NCBI GenBank assembly: GCA_032622095.1
Contig: CP136066.1
Coordinates: 207,536,978-207,600,977 of the forward strand
Direction of reading: 5' to 3'
Length of the DNA: 64,000 nucleotides
Source: Siphonodentalium dalli
Taxonomy: Eukaryota > Mollusca > Scaphopoda > Gadilida > Siphonodentaliidae
The notes beneath the pieces are model-generated. The model saw only the letters and a program-made list of their open reading frames with translations. It ran no database searches and was not told the DNA's origin. Shown piece by piece: positions 35,801 to 45,762 of the stretch (position 1 is its first letter; each line of letters opens with the position of its first letter). A program made the position numbers and the translations under genes.

Positions 35801-36779
35801 TGGCCCGTACTATTGCCCACTTTTATTTACCATGCAGGGTATATATATATAATATATTTATAATAATAAAACACGAAGCTGTTGGCAGATGGATCGCCGG
35901 ATCTGTTTAGCCTGCCCGTGTAATACGAGTCTCAGCTGTCTGGACATCGACGCAATCATGTCTGGTGTTTTGCATGCCCTGTGTCATCCTGATGTGCGTC
36001 GTGAGGTCATGGCGCCTTTATCGGTTTCCAGAAAGAAATCTTTCAATATTGTTCTTTTATGAACGATTTATTACCAAAATAAAACCAGATAAGAATGTAA
36101 TTTAAGTATATACGTGGATTTAATTTACAATTGGTGCAACCGTTTCATATTAGCGCATGTGCATTCTTTACATTATGTACTTCCGGTATGACGTAACATA
36201 TTCGCAGAAGGACAGATAAACAGACAAATAAACAGAGATCCGGACCGAAAACATTACTTGCGTCCACTACAGACCACATCCAATCATCACCAAAATTCAC
36301 ATGGATTTTCGGGGTGACCTCTAGATGGGAGCCTCCTATTTTTACTGAAATTTTTGAAAAACATGGCCACCAGCAGCCATCTTGGATCTTTTTTTCGAAT
36401 TTCATTAAAAACATGGCTGCCATCTTTGATTTTTCTCCTTGTATGACTAAATACTTCGACACACCCTACAGGCCACCTCCCACATCCGATCATCACTAAA
36501 CTTCATATGGATCTTCAAAATTCGTTAAAAACATGGCCGACAGCAACCATCTTGGATTTAAAATTTGAAAATCCACCAACAACCCTGAAGCCCTTATTTA
36601 TTGGAAAATTGTTTGGAATATTTACAGGCATGTTTAGGATCACCTAGATGATAGCTATCAAATTTGAAAAATTTTCAATTGAAAACATGGCTACCGGCAG
36701 CTATCATGGCATGACTAAATCCTTTGGCACACCCCACAGACGACATCCCTCATCTGATTGTCACCAAACTTCATACCGG

Positions 36780-36960
36780 TACTCTCAGGTGCCTAATAAT
36801 CGTGATGGCCTAATAATAGTGATGTGTGGGGATTTAGGCTGAAATTAATAATAGTGATGGCAATTTCACTCTATGTCTCAATTCCAAATAATAGTGATCG
36901 TTGGGAATTTTCTCCAAAATTAATAATCGTGCTGACACTATTATTTGGCACCTGAGTGTA
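36780..36960. mobile_element. TA-flanked MITE with CTCAGGTGCC ends
   Basis: The ends TACTCTCAGGTGCC and GGCACCTGAGTGTA are near-perfect complements starting at TA. The interior repeats variants of AATAATAGTGATG. 181 bp, nested in the composite repeat. Confidence 0.75.
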
Positions 36961-37446
36961 CGGATCTTCAGGGTGAATTTTGTTTCGGTATTTCATTGTA
37001 AAACATGGCCACCAGCAGCCATCTTGGATTTCAAATTTGAATCCATCGGCACTCCCTGCAGCCCATATTTATTGGAGACCCGAATAGATTGAAGAAATGT
37101 GTTGTAAATTTACAGATAACATTTGAAATATTTTTGATTAAAAACATGGCTGCCAGCAGCCATCTTGTATTTTACTCTTTGCATGACTAAATCCTTTGTC
37201 ACAACCTGCAGGCCTCATCCGATCATCGCCAAACATCATAATGATCTTCGGGTGACCTCTAGATGGGAGTCAACAATGTTTCCGAAATAAAACAAAAAAC
37301 ATGGTCGCCAGCAGTCTGGGTGAACGTCGACTCTATATTTGAAATATAGAGTCTGGAGCTTATGTCACCAAAACCATTTCTATTCAGCGAAGAGCTTCCC
37401 CAAAATGACGTCACGGATTTAAAAAAAATACATAGATGATTGACAG

Positions 37447-37707
37447 GTGTCCTCACGTGTTATTTGTTGTGCTTCGCAATTGCAATGGCCTGTGTCGCGA
37501 CATAAACTTACAGCAGATAATATTTGTCGTGTGTGCGACTATTCTTTTTCGGGAGATGAACTCGCTGCATCAACCGGAAAGCTGCATCCGACAGCAAAAA
37601 ATAAGGTCGTCATCAAAAATGATGCTTTAGAACTATTTAAAAGCATAAAATTAAGTCATTTCCTCGGTGTTAACTTTCAGATGACTTTTTTACGACAAAT
37701 AATTTGA
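37447..37707 (+). other. Uncharacterised 86-codon open frame
   Basis: I do not recognise this frame. It includes DNICRVCDYSFSGDELAAS, with a CxxC pair, and a charged region (KNKVVIKNDALELFKSIKLS). It looks less like repeat translation than its neighbours and may be a captured exon or a fragment of a mobile element. No second metal-ligand pair is visible and no flanking exon was found. Confidence 0.25.
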
Positions 37708-38729
37708 TTTGCAAACCATGGTACAATAAAGTAAATCAAATACACGGACATGAGTGAGTTCTATTTATATTTATGGGAGGCCAAGTTGGTACCATGCGCA
37801 GGCCTATATATCAGGTCTAGCACATCCTTCAAATTAATCCGAATCGTACCGAATATATAATTTCGAAGCCATTGTTTCTGTCTCTCGATCGGAGAAATTC
37901 CGCTCTGTTACTCTGTTACTTTAGAGGTGACATTATGGGAGTCTCCGCCCACTAACACTTGTTTATTAACCCATACGGTTTCATTGGACGGAAAATAATT
38001 TACGCAATCAATCAGATTACGGAATCCCGAGGACTTGGAAATGAGATAGCGATGTTATCCGTCAGACCTAATATTCAATGTTGTAATGAATATTTAGGTA
38101 TGAGTTTACTCAGACTGGGTCGCCAGTGGCCATCTCGAATTTTACTCTTTTTTTTATGACTAAAATCCTTTGGCACACCTACATGCCACAGCCCTCATCC
38201 AAACTTCATATGGTTCTTTGGTCGACATCCAATGGATGCTGTCCAATTCTTCTGAAATTTGTTAAAAAACATGGGCACCTGGAGTCATCTTAGATTTCGC
38301 ATTGGAATCCATTGGAACTCCCAGCTGCCCATATTTATTGGAGAAATGTTTACAATGAATTAAATTCATTTACCCAATACAATTCATTTGCTGAAACTTT
38401 TTGACTTTCCTTCTTTATTGACTGCTCAGCATAAAATGATCAATGCCTCACCAAGTTGAGCATCATTGACACTTTCATTGTTTAATTACTCTGTCGGTCA
38501 AACCCAATCGATCTTCCAGTCATTTCTTATGTAATGGTACAGGTAAAAATGCTTCCTGTGTTGTGTTACCACGTTCAATGCAAAAAGTATGAGATAACTC
38601 ATAGTCGGCAGCAGACGTGTTAAATTACATTCTTTATAGTGAATTTCTTTAGCTGATGGAAACATACTTTTGAGTACATACATGTACATTATTCAGGGGT
38701 GTGATTGGGTACTATTAAAAAATCTGAAA

Positions 38730-38900
38730 CGTTATCGGCCAGCCGAGCGAAGCGAGGCGTAGCCAAACAGGCTGGGGGTCTGGGGCCCGCCTAGGTGCCC
38801 AGAAGCCCTAGGGTTTTTTATGCATTTTCCTGCAATCTAAGCCATTTCCTGGCATCTGAGACAGTTTCTGAAGTTGAGTTTTGTGATAAAAACTTTTCAA
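38730..38900. repeat. Interspersed repeat fragment
   Basis: The GC-rich segment GCCGAGCGAAGCGAGGCGTA, gctgggggtctggggcccgc and CCAGAAGCCCTAGGGTTTTT, followed by TGCATTTTCCTGCAATCTAA. Its base composition is unlike the surroundings, so it is probably a transposon remnant. Confidence 0.45.
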
Positions 38901-39123
38901 GATTGGCCTAAATCTCAATATAATGACACTTTATTAATATTTAGTTGAATCTGACTTTATTTTCAGTATTTAACAAACAAAAATATTCTCACCTAGTTCT
39001 TAGTGTCAGATCATCATCCAACATGATTTCCCAAATGAGCTTCTTCACACAATTCCATGTATTATTATAACTATAATACAATTACTCAGCTTCAGTTCAG
39101 TTCCATATATTTCAACAATCATA

Positions 39124-40400
39124 TCTATATATATAAAACCCGTCGTCTCTGTGTGTGTGTGTCTGTCTGTGTATAACTCGGTCATGCTTTTGGCGCGTTT
39201 ATAACTTTTCAACCGAGCGTCTAATATGGCCCAAATTTGGATCACGGCTTGCACTGTGTCGTAAAAGATGACTCACCAAGTTTCACGCCGATTGGCCAAA
39301 GAAAACCTGAGAACGAACATGGTACCAAAATGCTGTATTTGCACTCAAGTAGACACTCTTTCTAACAACGTTTGTCGAAAATGACGTCATATGACGTCGC
39401 ACGCAAACCCACACTTGCTTTGCTATTGTAGACAAAACTTCCATTCGCTCTACCAATTAGCGTTCTTGGAAATAGGCGCTAAATTAAATATAAGTAACGA
39501 ATGTTGATTTAGTCATGGAAGTGCATGTATTAGTAGTGTGGTGAAGAGTCGAGACTAGAAAGCTGTACCATCGTTGGGAATGGGTGCTAATATGGTACTT
39601 TAATTTGCCAGTTCGGTGTGAACATAAGTAAAGAATGTGTGGAATTGAAGGAGTACCGGTATACCTGGAAGCTTGCGAATGGACACAGTCTGACCTCCCT
39701 CCAGCGGGGACCATTCAGTAGATTTGCCGGAACTCGGTTAGAATAACCACATTCCCGGGCCGGGACTAATACAGTGTAAACAATACCGTTGACGCTAATT
39801 AATGCTCTTTTAATCTTTCAGTTGAGTGCAAATCTGATCAAAGAATGTTTAAAATATCAAAATGTGCGCGAAGCGCGCGCTGTTTAAGATCATATAATGT
39901 GCGCGAAGCGCACAAAGGGGTCGCAGGCCCCTCCACTGCTAAATAAAGGCTCCCGAATGGAGCCTGTCTCAGTTAGTATATAGTAATAAAGAAAAGTATC
40001 TTGATTGTTGCGTTTCATATGTGCGTGCATATATGTGGGTTTGGGAGAGGGGGTTGAATACAGGTTCCCAAGGGGGGTCCGTTTAAGATCAAAATGTGCT
40101 GCAAGCCCCCTTTGTCGCCGAATAAAGGCTCCCGAAATGTTTCAGTATACTATATAGTAATATTTAAAGTAATATGCTGATTTTGTTTAGTTCAATGTGT
40201 GCATGCATATAGGGCCTAAATATATAGGCTGGATGTGTGGAAATACAGGTTTTAGTGAAATAAAGTGTTCCCTCGCGCATCCAGTGACAAGAAAAGAGAA
40301 GCATGACCATTCCATTTCTAATATAGAAATGAGAATTTGTTCACTAGAAAGTAACAAAGAACATGATATACCCGTCATTTTGTGACGGGCAATCCCCTAG
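39124..40400 (+). mobile_element. Non-autonomous Helitron
   Basis: The 5' end is TCTATATATATAAAACCCGT preceded by A (39123). The 3' end has a perfect 7-bp hairpin, CCCGTCA-ttttg-TGACGGG, seven bases before CCCTAG, followed by T (40401). TC...hairpin...CTAG inserted between A and T without duplication is the Helitron signature. At 1277 bp it contains no Rep/helicase frame; interior GTGCGCGAAGCGC repeats occur at about 39863 and 39899. It ends 390 bp before the first recognised Rel coding exon. Confidence 0.88.
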
Positions 40401-40769
40401 TATATATATATTACACTATTCAATATTGTACACACAAATAACACTTGATCAGCAGTTACTTCACTCTCTTTGCACATGATGATATGGCTGGCAGTTTTCT
40501 TTTAATTCTAGATTGGAAACTATTTCTTGCCTCTCTGGAAGATTTCACACATAGTTCCCTTGCCTTCTTCTTATTAAGAATATTTGCTTTTTTGATGCAC
40601 AGATCACCTTTCTTCTTTTCCAATTCATCACTTAAGCTCTGCTCGATGTCTCCTTGATGCCAAAGTTATATTCTAGCAGAGTCTGGCAATATTTATTGTA
40701 TATAATTTGCATTGTCATCATGCTACATTATGCAATTACAGAACTGATACATGATTTTCCTCTTTTCAG

Positions 40770-40847
40770 AACTGACAAACTTAGTTGGTATGGACAGCAG
40801 AACTTTGGAAAATATGATAGTTGCACCAGGACCTATTCAAGAGACAG
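40770..40847 (+). CDS. REL: Rel/NF-kB exon 1 (proposed start codon at 40790)
   Basis: Acceptor cctcttttcag| at 40769 and donor gagacag|gtcaga. The proposed start is ATG at 40790, giving MDSRTLENMIVAPGPIQET plus one base. Because a good acceptor precedes the ATG, at least one upstream exon is expected, probably 5'UTR. The 20 nt before the ATG contain no in-frame stop, so an earlier start in an unseen exon cannot be ruled out. The extension before the Rel domain is poorly conserved in this family, so the exon is identified by phase joining and position. A TTAA element begins 31 bp after the donor. Confidence 0.7.
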
Positions 40848-40877
40848 GTCAGAATACAATTGTAACACAACTTTATT

Positions 40878-41432
40878 TTAAAGGTGGTCTATCCATTTGT
40901 AAACATATCCTATATAGTTACCGGGGCATAAAATATTAGATATGAATTGAAGACCCCTGTCTGGAAATGCTTCTATCGATTAATATTGATTATATTTGGA
41001 ATATTTTCTGGTGATAACAAATGTGTGGTTGTTTAGCTAACGAATAGTGGTTACTGTTAACACAGAGACCATAATTTTGTGTGTGTAATATTGTCACAAA
41101 TAAACGTTAATAAATAGACTCATTATTTGCTTATAACTATTGAATAAAACAATACAAAATGATCAATCTGGGACATTTGATGTTCGGAGTGTAGCTATGT
41201 GAACACCCTAATGATCTCTATCGCTATATGGTATCAACTGAATGGTATGTTCTAAAAATAGAACACTAAAGTGTCCCATTTAATCATCTCACTTTATAAT
41301 AAAATATTTAAAAATAAAATCAAAATTAATTTATAGAAACATTTCCGGACAAGGGTCTTCAATTCCTATTTATTATTTTATACCCACGAAAATATTTAAA
41401 AATTGTTATATGAAGAGATAATCCATCTTTAA
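40878..41432. mobile_element. TTAA-flanked element (AGATGG ends), uninterrupted copy
   Basis: TTAA|AGGTGGTCTATCC at the left and GATAATCCATCT|TTAA at the right, with subterminal inverted repeats carrying GAAGACCCCTGTCTGG and its complement. It is the uninterrupted counterpart of 9374-10355. A right-end remnant of the family lies at 45345-45426. Confidence 0.85.
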
Positions 41433-41850
41433 GCTGCTTGAAAGTTTGCCAGCATGTTTTTCCCTGAATCTGATATCACTTTTAGTACAATTTTATTTTA
41501 AAATACAAAATATGAATACTTGCATCAAAGTTCTTTGAAATCGTACAGTACACAGAGTTTTAAAAAGATGTCCATTTGAGTGGGGGGAAAGTAGATGCAG
41601 GAGTGAGAAATTAATAAAAAAATAAATAAATTATATATATATATATCACCAACCCAACAGTGAAATAGTGAAACTGTAATTAAATATTATTACATTTTTT
41701 AAAACGAACTTTAAATAGTGGAAAATAAGGAGAACGATTTTCTAACCTGCATGCTCCATATGTTATATACATGTAACATAACATTATATTTTTTTATTAT
41801 TATTGCAATATGGGAAAAAAAGTTCTAGGATGGGTTCGTAAACCAGGCCA

Positions 41851-42129
41851 TCAACCCTTCCATGACTGGAGCTTCCTGAAATTTTTTGAAAAACCCTGTG
41901 CCAATGTGTTCTCTTATTCTCTTATATATGCGAGTCTCTCATGTGGAGCCTTGCATATTTTAGAGATTGCATCGCTTAACAATATTTACTTATGATTACT
42001 TATATATTTACCTTGACCTTGTAAGCCAATGCATTCTCTTAAATATGGGAGACTCCCATATATAAGAGAATGCACTGGCACAGGATCTTTAATGCTGCAA
42101 CAGCGCAACTCCCGTCATGAAAGGGTTAA
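41851..42129. mobile_element. piggyBac-like MITE (CATGAC subtype), 48 bp before exon 2
   Basis: TCAA|CCCTTCCATGACTGGAGC at the left, CCCGTCATGAAAGGG|TTAA at the right, with diverged hairpin cores. The left flank TCAA is one substitution from TTAA. Confidence 0.85.
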
Positions 42130-42177
42130 ATTGCTGTTGCCTTACATGTATTTATATCATATTTGTGAATTTTACAG

Positions 42178-42395
42178 AGCATATGGCTAGTTACAAGACA
42201 TCAAAAGGAAAAGTGATTGATACACCAACACATTCTATGACAAGACCAGAGATCGTTAGTAACGTGTATACAGAGATAGTTGAACAGCCGAAATCCGGAG
42301 CTTTGAGGTTTCGTTATGAGTGTGAAGGGCGGTCTGCCGGTAGCACACCTGGTGTTAAAAGTACGACTGATAAAAAGACATACCCAACAATAAAG
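42178..42395 (+). CDS. REL: Rel/NF-kB exon 2: start of the Rel homology domain
   Basis: The exon is 218 nt, with acceptor ttttacag| and donor ataaag|gtaagt, encoding residues 20-92. The Rel domain starts around residue 50 ([20 protein letters not shown]). The DNA recognition loop [16 protein letters not shown] (63-78) matches the family signature [16 protein letters not shown] almost exactly. It includes the base-contacting Arg and Glu residues and the redox-sensitive Cys68. The protein binds kB DNA sites as a dimer and in resting cells is normally held in the cytoplasm by IkB. Recognition is unambiguous. Confidence 0.97.
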
Positions 42396-42427
42396 GTAAG
42401 TACCGATGAATACTAATTCTCAATGTG

Positions 42428-42582
42428 TACAGTAATCGACTCCTTAACCACAGCAGAATTATGGGTAATGTTTCAGGGAGAGCTTTCCGATGAATGCAAC
42501 AAGCCATATTTCCGACTAAATCCTAAAAATTACCCATAATTCTGCTTTCGTTAAGGAGTCGATTATTTAGAGCATTACTGTA
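42428..42582. mobile_element. TA-flanked palindromic MITE (ACAGTAATGC ends), internally deleted
   Basis: TACAGTAATCGACTCC at the left lacks the CCTAAGT segment; the right end GAGCATTACTGTA is intact. It begins 33 bp after the exon 2 donor. The left arm is shorter than in other copies. Confidence 0.8.
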
Positions 42583-42986
42583 GGTGATATGATTGCAATT
42601 TCTGTCTATCAGCATCATACATGGAGAGATTAAAATAAATGAGGCAGTTTTTGAGAAGACTGACTCTACTTTGACTTTATTTCCAAACTATCATTGTGGA
42701 TATTTTTTTTATTTATTCTCGATGCATGTTATGACTGGTTTTGATAATATTATGAATTCCCTTATGAATAGGCTGTCGGGTAAGCAAAAATAAAGATTGT
42801 TTTTTAGGCTTTATCAAAGAGCTATACATGACAATGACACATATTGAATGAGGGCATTTAATACCCTTTCCCATTAAATTTCATATTCATTCACAGATTT
42901 TAAATTGTTAAAATTACACCCTGTACTTGTAAAGTAGATGAAATAATTTGTAATACATTTTATGGTATACTTTTTGCTTTTTACAG

Positions 42987-43132
42987 ATTCACAACTATAA
43001 AGGTGTTGCAGTAGTTGTCGTGTCATGTGTTACCAAGGACACGCCTCCACGGCCACACCCACACTCACTGGTAGGCAAGGACTGCAAAATGGGAGTGTGT
43101 ACAGTCAAAGTCAGAGATGCAGATTTAGTGAC
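42987..43132 (+). CDS. REL: Rel/NF-kB exon 3
   Basis: The exon is 146 nt, with acceptor ttttacag| and donor gtgac|gtaagg, for residues 93-140 plus two bases. It encodes IHNYKGVAVVVVSCVTKDTP, then PRPHPHSLVGKDCKMGVCTV and KVRDADLV. The PHPHxLVGKDC motif is a Rel-domain hallmark, and its form here is typical of class II (Rel/p65/Dorsal) rather than class I (p50/p52) proteins. Confidence 0.97.
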
Positions 43133-43819
43133 GTAAGGCCACTCAAGAAAAAAATATTTATTGTTCCCGAGTCTGAAATTTTATTGAAGTATATCATTCT
43201 GTAAATACAAAATTGATCGATAGTTTTTGGCCCTGGGCCTGAATTCTATTGAAGTAAGGCCAAATATCTTAAAAATTCTGTGTTCTCAGGCACCTCCCTT
43301 GTCACTCAGGCTCTTCCCTCATCACTCAGGCACCTCCCTCGTCACTGAAATGTTCTTATAAAAAGCATCATCAAATAATTTTTCAATATTTTCTGTTATA
43401 AATATTGGAATTGAACAACGAAAATAAATTTTTGTTTTCTTTTTGAAAATCTATTTTCCAGATTTTGAGAAAAAATATAAATAGAGAGCCTCCCTCCCTC
43501 ATCTCAAAATTGAGATCTAATTGCTTGCCTGAGAACACCAAAATTTTATTTTAATGGCCTAAGTTATTCAGTAAATTCAAAACTGAGCTCAGTCGTATCA
43601 TTACATAACATTCAAAACATTTAACTGTTGGTAGAACTTATACATCTTAATCTGAATTTAGCATTTCGACAAATATCAGCATAATGGTCACAGGGCTTAC
43701 CAGCTTAGCCAAAAATGACAGGTTTATAGAGCAATGAAAATTTTATTTATATGATTCACATGTTCTACCAGGGCAAATATGATACAAATATGTGTTAAAA
43801 TATAACTAAAATGTTCATA

Positions 43820-44020
43820 TATTTGTTAAAAACATAGCTACTAGCGGCCATCTTGCATGACTACAGCCAACACTTTTACACTATCCAATCGATCCTATGG
43901 CTCTTCGTGTTGACCTCTGGTATTAAGAATTTAAACTTTCCGCATTCATTATCGCTCCATTTTAATGTATGATATTATCCCCTCTCCAAGTTGAGCTACA
44001 GTGTCACTGACACTTTCATT
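43820..44020. repeat. End of the composite interspersed repeat, abutting exon 4
   Basis: TTAAAAACATAGCTACTAGC, GGCCATCTTGCATGACTA and CAAGTTGAGCTACAG...CACTGACACTTTCATT match the 3' end of the 34763-38490 repeat (ACCAAGTTGAGCATCATTGA / CACTTTCATTG). The match stops about 4 bp before the exon 4 acceptor. Confidence 0.75.
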
Positions 44021-44024
44021 TCAG

Positions 44025-44116
44025 CTTCCCTCATCTCGGGATTCAATGCGTGAAAAAGAAGGATGTCGATGAGGCACTTAGACTACGAAAAGAAATTAAC
44101 GTTGATCCATTTCAAA
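44025..44116 (+). CDS. REL: Rel/NF-kB exon 4
   Basis: The exon is 92 nt, with acceptor actttcatttcag| and donor tttcaaa|gtaggt. It encodes FPHLGIQCVKKKDVDEALRL then RKEINVDPFQ (residues 141-171, with a split 172). The vertebrate p65 counterpart has LGIQCVKKRDLEQAI and ends NPFQ. The donor was placed at gtaggt rather than the later gtttcc because only this keeps phase with exon 5 and preserves the DPFQ-T join. Confidence 0.95.
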
Positions 44117-44203
44117 GTAGGTTTCCTTATATTTCATGTGATGTGAGTAATTATAATCTACCTCACTGAACTAACCACTTTATATGATAGCCATAGGAAT
44201 CTT

Positions 44204-45045
44204 GTAACCCTTCCATGATTGGAGCTTTCTGAAATTCTGTGAAAACCCTATGCCAGTGCATTCTCTTATACTGGTATATGCGAGTCTACCATATGGAGCC
44301 TCGCATATATAAGAGAATACATTGGCCTAACAATATTTACCTTGACATTGTAAGCCAGTGCATTCTCTTATATATACGAGTCTACCATAGGGAGCCTCGC
44401 ATATATAAGAGAATACATTGGCCTAACAATATTTACCTTGATATTGTAAGCCAGTGCATTCTCTTATATATGCGAGTCTACCATAGGGAGCCTCGCATAT
44501 ATAAGAGAATACATTGGCCTAACAATATTTACCTTGACATTGTAAGCCAGTGCATTCTCTTATATATGAGAGTCTACCATAGGGAGCCTCGCATATATAA
44601 GAGAATACAATGTCCTAACAATATTTACCTTGACATTGTAAGCCAGTACATTCTCTTATATATGCGAGTCTACCATAGGGAGCCTCGCATATATAAGAGA
44701 ATACAATGGCCTAACAGTATTTATCTTTACATTGTAAGCCAGTGCATTCTCTTATATATGCGAGTCTACCATGGAGAGCCTCGCATATACAAGAGAATAC
44801 AATGGCCTAACAGTATTTACCTTGACATTGTAAGCCAGTGCATTCTCTTATATATGCGAGTCTACCATAGGGAGCCTCACATATATAAAAGAATACATAG
44901 GCCTAACAATATTTACCGTGACATAGTAAGCCAGTGCATTCTCTTATATATGCGAGCTGCCTGTGGGAGACTCATATATAAGAGAATGCACTGGCACAGG
45001 ATCTTGAATGCCGCACCAGCGCAGCTCCTGTAATGAAAGGGTTAA
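44204..45045. mobile_element. piggyBac-like MITE expanded to eight hairpin cores
   Basis: The outer ends are GTAA|CCCTTCCATGATTGGAGC and GCAGCTCCTGTAATGAAAGGG|TTAA. Inside are eight tandem copies of the palindromic core plus linker (CCTAACAATATTTACCTTGA), starting at 44252, 44354, 44450, 44546, 44642, 44738, 44834 and 44930. The period is exactly 96 bp after the first unit. Because 96 is a multiple of three, a 264-codon frame stays open, but it is only repeat translation. Confidence 0.93.
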
Positions 45046-45468
45046 ACTTCCTCTATCAATTAATATTTATTTTATATCAATATTTTCTTATATAATGCGA
45101 TAATCAAACAAAATGTCATTGCGGGATAGACCTATGTCCGGTTACACTTTCATATGCGCCAAAGTGAAATGAGATGGCAAATGATCTAAATGAACCTTAA
45201 ACAGTTCATTATTGAATCAACTATTACAGTCACCATAAGTGTTTTGACAAGAGGGACGCGTGCAAATTTGAGCACCCATGAATTGAAAATTACGAGTGCA
45301 TACGGGTGCAAGAGCAATCGCTCCCAACTCTGGGGAAGGACAGGGGTCATGGATTCATAATTATTATTTTATACCCAGGAAACTATGTTTAACTTGTTAT
45401 AGGAAGAGATAGAGCATCTTTAAAGTGATGTTGAAAACTCAGTCAGGGTGTTCACAAGAGAGAAGTGA

Positions 45469-45728
45469 TTAACCCTTTCATGGCGGGAGCTGCGCTGGTG
45501 CAGCATTAAAGATCCTGTGCCAGTGCATTCTCTTATATATGTGAGTCTCCCATAGGGAGCCTCGCATATAATAGAATGCACCGGCTTACAAGGTCTATGT
45601 AAATATTGATAGGCCAATGTGTTCTCTTATATATGCGAGGCTCCTGTAGGAGACTCGCATATTTAAGAGCATGCATTGGCACAGAGTTTTCGCAAAACTT
45701 CAGGAAGCTGCAGTTATGGAAGGGTTAA
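45469..45728. mobile_element. piggyBac-like MITE (CATGAC subtype), sense orientation
   Basis: TTAA|CCCTTTCATGGCGGGAGCTG at the left and GTTATGGAAGGG|TTAA at the right; 260 bp with two hairpin cores and GCATTAAAGATCCTGTG near the left end. This is the standard two-core structure of the subtype. Confidence 0.92.
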
Positions 45729-45762
45729 TCTTGCCCAAAGTAGTTATTTTCATTAATTTTAC

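Larger units (their letters stand above)
34763..38490. repeat. Composite interspersed repeat (AAACATGGC...CATCTTGGATTT)
   Basis: It begins AGCTCAACTTGACTAAAGTC and ends near CCAAGTTGAGCATCATTGAC / ACTTTCATTG. It contains many diverged units with AAAAACATGGC, CAGCCATCTTGGATTT, CATCCGATCATC and GGGTGACCTCTAGATGGGAG. Other DNA interrupts it at about 35240-36130, 36780-36960 and 37305-37990. Its end segment recurs immediately before Rel exon 4 (about 43820-44020). Confidence 0.75.

Noticed and set aside
40751-40789. ATG at 40751 as the Rel start codon
   Set aside because: It lies upstream of a good acceptor (cctcttttcag at 40769), within the predicted polypyrimidine tract. The first ATG inside the exon, at 40790, is preferred.
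44239-45033. 264-codon frame with a repeated peptide (QCILLYMRVYHREPRIYKRI)
   Set aside because: It is translation of the tandem palindromic MITE core. The frame stays open only because the 96-bp period is a multiple of three. Each unit reads the same hairpin in both arms.
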